A DNA stretch of 6,995 nucleotides. Origin: Muribaculaceae bacterium. GTDB lineage: Bacteria > Bacteroidota > Bacteroidia > Bacteroidales > Muribaculaceae. A program made the position numbers and the translations under genes. Where the stretch lies: assembly GCA_016302215.1 (NCBI GenBank), contig JAEDNZ010000099.1, forward strand, positions 1-6,995, written 5' to 3'. The notes beneath the pieces are model-generated. The model saw only the letters and a list, made by a program, of their open reading frames with translations. It was not told the DNA's origin and searched no databases. This document shows positions 1 through 5,162 of the stretch, piece after piece (position 1 is the stretch's first letter; every line of letters begins with the position of its first letter).

Positions 1-230
1 GTAGATAATATTAAGTGTGAAAGCTAATTTTGAATTTTGCTTGCAAATTTATGCATAATTGGCGACTAATCCTTACAAATCACTTATAATTAGCAATTAT
101 TAACACCTCATCTGCGCCGCCCACGCTGTGGTGGAGGTGTGAGCCCGCAGGTAGCCGCCATCGGTCGGATCGTTTTTTTGTCGGAGAGGCGTCGCCCGGC
201 CTGTTGGTCGCCGCATTATCGGGGTTAATC
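1..230. other. Upstream intergenic region with no recognisable gene
   Basis: No ORF here has coding character. Positions 1-102 are very AT-rich and positions 103-230 are GC-rich. The AT-rich part has a TAnnTTTG-like octamer at 25-32 on the plus strand (TAATTTTG) and one on the minus strand at 51-44 (TAAATTTG). Neither has a -33 TTTG box at the right distance, so both may be chance. The small palindrome TTTGC-TT-GCAAA lies at 36-47. The GC-rich part holds a hairpin (103-140), a T7 run at 173-179 without a strong stem directly before it, and a further GC-rich segment able to fold (188-212). It could be the 3' flank of a gene to the left or a small RNA. I cannot decide. Confidence 0.4.
103..140. 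repeat. Inverted repeat / RNA hairpin
   Basis: A perfect 7-bp outer stem, ACACCTC (103-109) with GAGGTGT (134-140), encloses a second small stem, CCAC (121-124) with GTGG (128-131). It is the strongest fold in the GC-rich block upstream of hipBA. The T7 run at 173-179 is 32 bases further on, too far for a standard intrinsic terminator made from this stem alone. Confidence 0.4.
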
Positions 231-261
231 TTTCATATAATAAATATTTTTGCTAACTTTG
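231..261 (+). promoter_or_regulatory. Predicted Bacteroidetes-type promoter of hipBA
   Basis: The -7 element TAACTTTG at 254-261 matches the Bacteroidetes consensus TAnnTTTG exactly. A TTTC at 231-234, one mismatch from the -33 TTTG box, lies 19 bases upstream. This predicts a transcript start near 267 and a leader of about 65 bases ahead of hipB. The same 11 bases (TAACTTTGCGC) recur at the glyS promoter. I did not see an obvious HipB operator palindrome over this promoter, although autorepression is usual for the family. Confidence 0.65.
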
Positions 262-290
262 CGCTATTAAAAGATAGATTGAGGGCTGTG

Positions 291-359
291 ATGCGTCAGG
301 CAATGCCGCTCTCACCCTTTAGATACAGTGATAATGGCAAAGAATACTATGGCGACTAA
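291..359 (+). other. Possible 22-codon leader ORF overlapping hipB start
   Basis: An ATG at 291 opens a 22-codon reading frame ending at TAA 357-359, in a different frame from hipB. It is preceded by GAGGG (281-285) at a good spacing of 5 bases, a better ribosome binding site than any of the most upstream hipB start candidates. It lies inside the predicted hipBA leader and overlaps the 5' end of hipB. The peptide begins MRQAMPLSPF and has no recognisable domain. It could be a chance ORF, or a leader whose translation influences hipB initiation. Confidence 0.2.
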
Positions 360-654
360 GATGCCGCGTAAGCTGGAGCGGACGATGAGCGTAATGGGCG
401 AGCAGATTAAGCTGGCGCGTCTGCGTCGCAACCTGACGATAGCCCAGGTGGCAGATCGTGCTACCTGCTCGCCGCTGACTATCAACCGAATAGAGCACGG
501 CTCGCCCACGGTGTCAATCGGCATCTATGCTCGTGTGCTATATGCCTTGCAGCTTGACGATGATTTGCTATTGATAGCTGCAAATGATACCTTGGGACGC
601 TCCTTGCAAGATTTAAGTCTGAAACACCGCAGCAGAGCATCGAAAAAGGAATGA
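334..654 (+). CDS. hipB: HipB-like antitoxin, Xre-family HTH transcriptional regulator
   Basis: This is the probable DNA-binding antitoxin of a HipBA type II toxin-antitoxin pair. It should bind and neutralise the HipA kinase and repress its own operon. Counting from ATG 334 (106 aa), a helix-turn-helix of the Xre/Cro type spans about residues 21-76, with a QVADRA-type second helix near 39-43 and a recognition helix around SPLTINRIEHG (46-56). The C-terminus is a basic, probably flexible tail (KHRSRASKKE). The start is uncertain. GTG 328, ATG 334, ATG 349 and ATG 385 are all in frame, and only 385 has a clear Shine-Dalgarno (GGAG at 375-378). I prefer 334 or 349 because, from memory, related Bacteroidales proteins carry a similar basic N-terminal stretch before the conserved MGEQIKLARLRR segment. 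The stop is 3 bases before hipA. Confidence 0.85.
   Translation: MAKNTMATKMPRKLERTMSVMGEQIKLARLRRNLTIAQVADRATCSPLTINRIEHGSPTVSIGIYARVLYALQLDDDLLLIAANDTLGRSLQDLSLKHRSRASKKE
645..650 (+). promoter_or_regulatory. Ribosome binding site of hipA
   Basis: AAAGGA lies inside the last codons of hipB, 7 bases before the hipA ATG at 658. It is one of the few clear Shine-Dalgarno sequences in the window. Together with the 3-base intergenic gap it fixes the hipA start and suggests translation coupled to hipB. Confidence 0.6.
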
Positions 655-657
655 GTT

Positions 658-1908
658 ATGCAGAGCTTGTATGTATATGCCGATTTTGATTGGCTGCAGC
701 AGCCGCAGCTGATAGGCACGTTGATGTGCGACACGGTGCGCGGCAGTGAAATTTATGGATTTGCTTATGATGCTGAGTGGCTTGCACGTTATGGTGATAT
801 AATGCTTAGCGATGATTTGCATAGCTATCCCGGCGTGCAATACACGAGGCCGGGTCGCGATATTTTTGCTTGCTTCTCAGATGCTCTGCCTGACCGTTGG
901 GGCCGGACGTTGCTCAAGCGGCGAGAGCAGATAGCGGCAGCGGAGGAGGGGCGCGCCGTGAGAAGGCTAACATCGTTTGACTACCTAAAAGGGCTTGATG
1001 ATGCGTCGCGTATGGGAGGACTACGGTTTACGGAAATCCCCGGAGGCCCATTTATCAACAGCGAAGCACGCTTGCGAGTGCCCCCCGTATCTGATGTAAG
1101 GAGTTTGATGTATGCGGCTAATGAGATAGAGCAGTGTGAGTATAAACATTTGTTGCCGCCAAAGAAATGGCTTGTGCAGTTGCTACAGCCGGGGACTTCG
1201 CTCGGCGGCGCTCGGCCTAAAGCCTCCGTTCTTGATGAGTCAGGCCGCCTGATGATAGCAAAATTTCCATCGCGCTATGATCATTATGATGTGGGTCTAT
1301 GGGAGCATTTTTGCCACGTGATGGGTCGCAAAGCCGGGTTGTGCGTGGCAGAGACTCGCACTATTGAGAGTGGAGGATACCATATCCTTCTGTCGAGACG
1401 ATTTGACAGGACCGATGACTGCCGGCGTAAACATTTTGCCTCAGCCTTGACGCTGCTTGGCCTCGCTGATGGCGACAATTCAACGACAGGATATGGATAC
1501 ACTGATATAGTGGATTTTATAATCAAGCAAGGGAGCAATGTGGAGCACAATCTCAGGGAGTTGTACCGCAGGGTGGCATTTTACATTGTAGTAGGAAATA
1601 GCGATGACCACTTTCGCAATCACGGATTTTTGTTGACGCCTAAAGGATGGGAATTATCACCGGCATACGATATAAATCCTACTCTTGAAGATAATCAGAG
1701 CCTGCTTATCAATCGCAACACGAGCGCCTCTGACCTCGACATTTTGTTACAGTCATCATCAGACTATATGCTATCGCCGAGAGCAGCCAAGGACATCATT
1801 GACGATGTGAGGAGCGCGATGAAATCGTGGCGTCAAGAAGCCGGTAGGCTCGGTTTGCCGCAGCGAGATATAGAGATGTTTGGTGCGCGTTTTGATAAAT
1901 GGATTTAG
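658..1908 (+). CDS. hipA: HipA-family serine/threonine-protein kinase toxin
   Basis: This is the toxin of the HipBA pair, a cytoplasmic kinase. In E. coli, HipA phosphorylates glutamyl-tRNA synthetase and triggers growth arrest; the target here is unknown. The protein is full length at 416 aa. The N-terminal HipA_N part ends near the DALPDRWGR motif (75-83). The HipA_C kinase part carries the flexible loop SLGGARPK (181-188), where Ser181 aligns with the autophosphorylated Ser150 of E. coli HipA. It also has Lys202 in AKFPS (nucleotide-binding lysine), the catalytic motif GNSDDHFRN (313-321; Asp316 and Asn321 match Asp309 and Asn314) and metal-binding Asp338 in SPAYDINP. All key residues are present, so it should be active. 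Arginine codons are mixed (aga, agg, cga and cgg occur), unlike the cgc/cgt usage in glyS, which fits a weakly expressed or acquired gene. Confidence 0.93.
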   Translation: MQSLYVYADFDWLQQPQLIGTLMCDTVRGSEIYGFAYDAEWLARYGDIMLSDDLHSYPGVQYTRPGRDIFACFSDALPDRWGRTLLKRREQIAAAEEGRAVRRLTSFDYLKGLDDASRMGGLRFTEIPGGPFINSEARLRVPPVSDVRSLMYAANEIEQCEYKHLLPPKKWLVQLLQPGTSLGGARPKASVLDESGRLMIAKFPSRYDHYDVGLWEHFCHVMGRKAGLCVAETRTIESGGYHILLSRRFDRTDDCRRKHFASALTLLGLADGDNSTTGYGYTDIVDFIIKQGSNVEHNLRELYRRVAFYIVVGNSDDHFRNHGFLLTPKGWELSPAYDINPTLEDNQSLLINRNTSASDLDILLQSSSDYMLSPRAAKDIIDDVRSAMKSWRQEAGRLGLPQRDIEMFGARFDKWI

Positions 1909-1915
1909 AACTAAT

Positions 1916-1939
1916 GACGGCGGCGAATGCTCCGCGGTC
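1916..1939 (+). terminator. Hairpin just after hipA, possible terminator
   Basis: GAC (1916-1918) pairs with GTC (1937-1939) and GCGG (1920-1923) with CCGC (1932-1935), around one G-G mismatch and an 8-base loop. It begins 7 bases after the hipA stop. No T run follows, so it may only protect the mRNA 3' end or be a weak terminator. Confidence 0.3.
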
Positions 1940-2068
1940 AAATGATTATGCAAGGCACCGGCCTGATATCTGGGCTTGAACTATAATTGCTTTGCCCTTC
2001 CTGTTGACTTTTTGGATTATTGTTGCTATCATGCATTTGTCCTTTGACTCTACAATGGTGAAAAAATC

Positions 2069-2090
2069 GGGGGTGGCGGAGGCGGGAGGG
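2069..2090 (+). other. G-rich tract upstream of glyS promoter
   Basis: Six G runs (5, 2, 2, 2, 3 and 3 G) are separated by single bases within 22 bases. Four or more GG runs with one-base loops can form a two-tetrad G-quadruplex, whereas only three runs reach GGG. The tract lies 10 bases upstream of the predicted -33 region of glyS. Apart from this, the hipA-glyS gap (1909-2170) shows only the hairpin and the glyS promoter. Confidence 0.4.
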
Positions 2091-2100
2091 TGATGATGTG

Positions 2101-2131
2101 TTGCACGGGTCGTTGATTTTTAGTAACTTTG
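2101..2131 (+). promoter_or_regulatory. Predicted promoter of glyS (and lemA, FKBP gene)
   Basis: TAACTTTG at 2124-2131 is an exact TAnnTTTG -7 match. The -33 region is weaker: TTGC at 2101-2104, 19 bases upstream. The expected transcript start near 2137 leaves an AT-rich leader of roughly 34 bases without Shine-Dalgarno, which is typical of Bacteroidetes mRNAs. Confidence 0.6.
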
Positions 2132-2170
2132 CGCGATATATTGCATTTATCAATAAATAGATAATAAATT

Positions 2171-3715
2171 ATGGCACAACAGGAAGATGTGTTCAAGAAA
2201 ATCGTATCCCATGCTAAGGAGTATGGGTTTGTGTTTCCGTCAAGCGAAATCTATGATGGCTTGTCGGCTGTGTATGACTATGGACAAAATGGCGTAGAGC
2301 TGAAAAATAATATCAAACGCTATTGGTGGGACGCAATGACGCTGCTTCACGAGAATATCGTGGGCATCGACTCGGCTATCTTTATGCACCCCACTATCTG
2401 GAAGGCGTCGGGCCACGTAGATGCGTTCAACGACCCTTTGATTGACAATCGCGACTCCAAGAAGCGTTATCGCGCCGATGTGCTCATAGAGGATCATCTG
2501 GCCAAGTTTGACGATAAGATAGCCAAGGAGGTGGCCAAGGCTCGCAAGCGCTTTGGCGAGACGTTTGACGAAGCAATGTTCTTGCAGACCAATCAGCGCG
2601 TGCTCGATGTGAAGGCGCGTCGCGACGCTCTGCATGAGCGCTTTGCCAAGGCAATGAATGACAATGACTTGGCTGAGCTGCGCCAGATAATCATCGATGA
2701 GGAGATAGTGTGCCCGATTTCCGGCACCAAGAACTGGACCGATGTGCGCCAGTTCAACCTGATGTTTAAGACGGAGATGGGGTCCACGGCAGATGGCTCG
2801 ATGGCGGTGTATCTGCGTCCGGAGACGGCTCAAGGCATCTTCGTGAACTATCTCAATGTGCAGAAGACGGGCCGTATGCGCATCCCCTTCGGTATAGCGC
2901 AGATAGGCAAGGCCTTCCGCAACGAGATAGTTGCGCGCCAGTTTATCTTCCGTATGCGCGAGTTTGAGCAGATGGAGATGCAATTCTTTGTGCGCCCGGG
3001 CGAGGAGCTCAAGTGGTTTGCGCAGTGGAAGGAGTGGCGCCTGAAGTGGCACAAGGCTCTGGGCCTGGGCGATGAGAAATATCGCTATCATGACCACGAC
3101 AAGCTCGCACACTATGCCAACGCAGCCACCGACATCGAGTTTGAGATGCCCTTCGGCTTCAAGGAGGTGGAGGGTATCCACTCACGCACCAACTTTGACC
3201 TGTCGCAGCACGAGAAATTCTCGGGCAAGAAGATACAGTATTTTGACCCGGAGCTCAACGAGAGCTATACGCCCTATGTGATAGAGACGTCGATAGGCGT
3301 GGACCGTATGTTCCTGAGCGTGCTGTGCTCGAGCTACGAGGAGCAGGCGCTGGAGGGCGGCGACACGCGCGTGGTGCTGCATCTGCCGGCTCCGCTGGCT
3401 CCCGTGAAGTGCGCCGTGATGCCACTGGTGCGCAAGGACGGCCTGCCCGAGAAGGCTCGCGAGATAGTCGATGACTTGAAGTTTGACTTTGCTACGCACT
3501 ATGACGAGAAAGACTCAATAGGCAAGCGCTATCGCCGCCAAGATGCCATAGGCACGCCCTACTGCATCACCGTGGACCATCAGACACTCGAGGACGGCAC
3601 CGTGACGCTGCGTGAGCGCGACAGCATGGAGCAGCAGCGCGTGGCTATCGCTGACCTGCACGCCCTCATCCACGATAAGGTGAGCATCAACGGCTTGCTG
3701 CGCAAACTCAGATAA
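2171..3715 (+). CDS. glyS: Glycine--tRNA ligase, single-chain class II type
   Basis: The enzyme attaches glycine to tRNA-Gly using ATP, in the cytoplasm. At 514 aa this is the homodimeric form found in archaea, eukaryotes and several bacterial groups, not the two-subunit GlyQ/GlyS form of E. coli. Class II signatures run in order: motif 1 region SAIFMHPTIWKASGHVDAFN (68-87), RPETAQGIF (216-224), motif 2 with FRNEI (249-253) and FRMREFEQMEMQFF (260-273), and motif 3 YVIETSIGVDR (369-379). The C-terminal anticodon-binding domain starts near LAPVKCAVMPLV (409-420) and ends at the natural C-terminus. The lysine/arginine-rich stretch at about 110-160 is the expected insertion. Arginine codons are almost only cgc and cgt, which fits high expression. 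The ATG at 2171 follows an AT-rich leader, and the family N-terminus (KIVSHAKEYGFVFPSSEIY) begins right after it. lemA follows after 32 bases. Confidence 0.97.
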   Translation: MAQQEDVFKKIVSHAKEYGFVFPSSEIYDGLSAVYDYGQNGVELKNNIKRYWWDAMTLLHENIVGIDSAIFMHPTIWKASGHVDAFNDPLIDNRDSKKRYRADVLIEDHLAKFDDKIAKEVAKARKRFGETFDEAMFLQTNQRVLDVKARRDALHERFAKAMNDNDLAELRQIIIDEEIVCPISGTKNWTDVRQFNLMFKTEMGSTADGSMAVYLRPETAQGIFVNYLNVQKTGRMRIPFGIAQIGKAFRNEIVARQFIFRMREFEQMEMQFFVRPGEELKWFAQWKEWRLKWHKALGLGDEKYRYHDHDKLAHYANAATDIEFEMPFGFKEVEGIHSRTNFDLSQHEKFSGKKIQYFDPELNESYTPYVIETSIGVDRMFLSVLCSSYEEQALEGGDTRVVLHLPAPLAPVKCAVMPLVRKDGLPEKAREIVDDLKFDFATHYDEKDSIGKRYRRQDAIGTPYCITVDHQTLEDGTVTLRERDSMEQQRVAIADLHALIHDKVSINGLLRKLR

Positions 3716-3747
3716 CAACAATCCAAAACTATCAAAATACTGAAATT

Positions 3748-4374
3748 ATGAAGAAGAATTATTTGCCTTACATCCTCGGTGGTGTCGCTTTGATACTGAT
3801 ATGGTGGTTTGTAAGCACCCGCAACTCGTTTGTCACTCTCGAAGAGACCGTCAATGAGGCGTGGGGCAAGGTGGAGGTGCAGTATCAGCGCCGTCTTGAC
3901 CTTATCCCCAATCTGGTGTCAACCGTCAAGGGCTACACCGAGCATGAGAGCCAGACACTGCAGAGCGTGACCAATGCTCGCGCGGGTCTTACGAATGCCT
4001 ACAATCAGGCTAAGGACCTCAGCGCCAACCTCGCTGGCGAGGCCGGAGCTCCCGCCGATGCCAAGCAGTTCAACGAGTACAACAAGGCACAGGAAGAGCT
4101 CAACCGCAACTTCAGCATCTATGTCAACGCAGTCAAAGAGGCTTATCCCGACCTCAAGGCCGACAAGCAATTTCAGGAGCTGCAGGTGCAGCTTGAAGGC
4201 ACCGAAAACCGCATTGCCACCGAGCGCGGCTACTACACCAAGGCCGTTAAGGAGTACAATGTGGCCATCCGCCGCTTCCCGGCGAGCTTGATAGCATCGC
4301 TCTCCGGCTTTGACGCCAAGCCTCAGTTTGAGGCCGATGCCGCCGCCAAGAGCGCCCCGGCAGTGTCGTTCTGA
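3748..4374 (+). CDS. lemA: LemA family membrane-anchored protein
   Basis: This is a LemA protein, 208 aa, a conserved family whose biochemical role is not settled. It has one N-terminal transmembrane helix (about residues 6-23, after a short positive KK start). The rest is an alpha-helical domain, which would lie on the outer face of the inner membrane by analogy with the family. Family hallmarks are visible: VNEAWGKVEVQYQRRLDLIPNLVSTVKGY (35-63), LEGTENRIATERGYY (149-163), and YNVAIRRFPASLIASLSGF (170-188). The length is normal and the gene looks intact. In many bacteria lemA sits beside TPM-domain genes; here it lies between glyS and an FKBP gene instead. The ATG follows an AT-rich stretch without a Shine-Dalgarno, and the gene ends with tandem stops TGA TAA (4372-4377). 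Confidence 0.95.
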   Translation: MKKNYLPYILGGVALILIWWFVSTRNSFVTLEETVNEAWGKVEVQYQRRLDLIPNLVSTVKGYTEHESQTLQSVTNARAGLTNAYNQAKDLSANLAGEAGAPADAKQFNEYNKAQEELNRNFSIYVNAVKEAYPDLKADKQFQELQVQLEGTENRIATERGYYTKAVKEYNVAIRRFPASLIASLSGFDAKPQFEADAAAKSAPAVSF

Positions 4375-4431
4375 TAACAAGTGATTGAATAACCACCGAA
4401 CATAGGAAACAAACACACGCTTATCCATAGT

Positions 4432-4998
4432 ATGAGGAAATTAGTTTTAGCAGTGTCGATGATAGCCGTGGTGCTGTCAGTGGCCGTGTCGTGCTCCAGC
4501 GACGAAGAGTCCACATGGGAGAAGTACACCGACTGGCGCGAGACCAATGAGCAATGGCTGCGCGAGCTGGCGTCGATGACCAATGATGATGGCACTCCGT
4601 ATTATCAGATGTATGTGCCGTCTTGGAATAAGGCCAGCTATGTGCTGATACACTATTTCAACGACCGGAGCGCCACGGAGGGCAATCTCTCGCCGCTATC
4701 TACCAGCTCGGTAGATGTGCGCTATGTGGGACATCTGTGCACGGGCGAGCGCTTTGACTCTACGACCACGCTGCAGACCTCATACGGCTATGGAATAGCG
4801 CGTTTCGTGCTGAGCAACACAATCCCGGGCTGGGTAGCGGCACTGCCGCAGATGCGTGTGGGCGACACGGCGCAGATAGTGTGTCCCTATGCGATGGCCT
4901 ATGGCGCGCAGGAGAAGGAGGTGATAAAGCCATACAGCGCTTTGAGCTTCAACCTGCGGTTGGTAGATGTGCACACCTACGAGGCCACGCCCTATTGA
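4432..4998 (+). CDS. FKBP-type peptidyl-prolyl cis-trans isomerase lipoprotein
   Basis: A probable envelope prolyl isomerase or chaperone of 188 aa. Residues 1-20 form a lipoprotein signal peptide (RK, then a hydrophobic stretch ending AVS) with lipidated Cys21. Cys21 is followed by SSDEE, an acidic run like the Bacteroidetes surface-export signal, so the protein may sit on the outer face of the outer membrane. A roughly 70-residue polar segment with several tryptophans precedes the FKBP fold (about 93-181). Residues matching the FKBP12 pocket are visible: Tyr98 (VRYVG), Phe108-Asp109 (RFDST), Phe125, Ile131 and Trp134 (IPGW), Tyr157 (AYG) and Phe173. Val55 of FKBP12 appears as Thr130. Catalytic activity is therefore plausible but unproven. 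The gene follows lemA by 57 bases and ends in tandem stops TGA TAG. Confidence 0.92.
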   Translation: MRKLVLAVSMIAVVLSVAVSCSSDEESTWEKYTDWRETNEQWLRELASMTNDDGTPYYQMYVPSWNKASYVLIHYFNDRSATEGNLSPLSTSSVDVRYVGHLCTGERFDSTTTLQTSYGYGIARFVLSNTIPGWVAALPQMRVGDTAQIVCPYAMAYGAQEKEVIKPYSALSFNLRLVDVHTYEATPY

Positions 4999-5013
4999 TA
5001 GAGGGCTGTGTCA

Positions 5014-5027
5014 GCCGCGCGAGCGGC
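5014..5027 (+). repeat. GNRA-capped hairpin after the FKBP gene
   Basis: GCCGC (5014-5018) and GCGGC (5023-5027) form a perfect 5-bp stem around the tetraloop GCGA, a member of the very stable GNRA class. It begins 15 bases after the FKBP stop codon. No T run follows, so it is more likely an mRNA 3'-end structure than a terminator. Confidence 0.4.
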
Positions 5028-5050
5028 GGCCTTGCGATAGCATAACAACA

Positions 5051-5101
5051 ATCATCGGCGGTGACTCCCCATGCCAGGGCCACCGCCGATGATATTTTTT
5101 T
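5051..5101 (+). terminator. Strong intrinsic terminator of the glyS-lemA-FKBP run
   Basis: A perfect 13-bp stem, ATCATCGGCGGTG (5051-5063) with CACCGCCGATGAT (5081-5093), is followed by one A and seven T (5095-5101). The 17-base loop contains its own CCC/GGG pairing (5068-5070 with 5077-5079). It is a textbook rho-independent terminator for the plus-strand genes. The same stem is also transcribed downstream of the minus-strand mutase, but without a good T run on that side. Confidence 0.92.
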
Positions 5102-5116
5102 GTGATGTTATGATAA

Positions 5117-5145
5117 GTGTGGGAGGCGACGGGCGCCTCCCACAC
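5117..5145 (-). terminator. Hairpin terminator of the phospho-sugar mutase gene
   Basis: A perfect 12-bp stem, GTGTGGGAGGCG (5117-5128) with CGCCTCCCACAC (5134-5145), closes a 5-base loop. It lies 17 bases past the stop codon of the minus-strand mutase. On that strand it is followed by TTATCATAAC, which is not a strong U run, so termination there may be helped by the next stem (5093-5051). Strand assignment is by position. Confidence 0.65.
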
Positions 5146-5162
5146 ATGTATTATATATTGGC

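Noticed and set aside
44..79. Possible minus-strand promoter (TAAATTTG with an upstream TTTG)
   Set aside because: The spacing between boxes is 24 bases instead of about 19-21, and the region is AT-rich enough for chance matches.
1938..2153. 71-codon minus-strand frame between hipA and glyS
   Set aside because: It covers the glyS promoter and G-rich tract, with no ribosome binding site and no recognisable protein family.
2240..3181. 313-codon open frame on the minus strand inside glyS
   Set aside because: It is fully antisense to a clear glyS. Its leucine-, histidine- and alanine-rich translation has no recognisable motif and follows from the codon bias of glyS.
3919..4428. 169-codon minus-strand frame opposite lemA
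   Set aside because: Antisense shadow of lemA with no domain, promoter or ribosome binding site.
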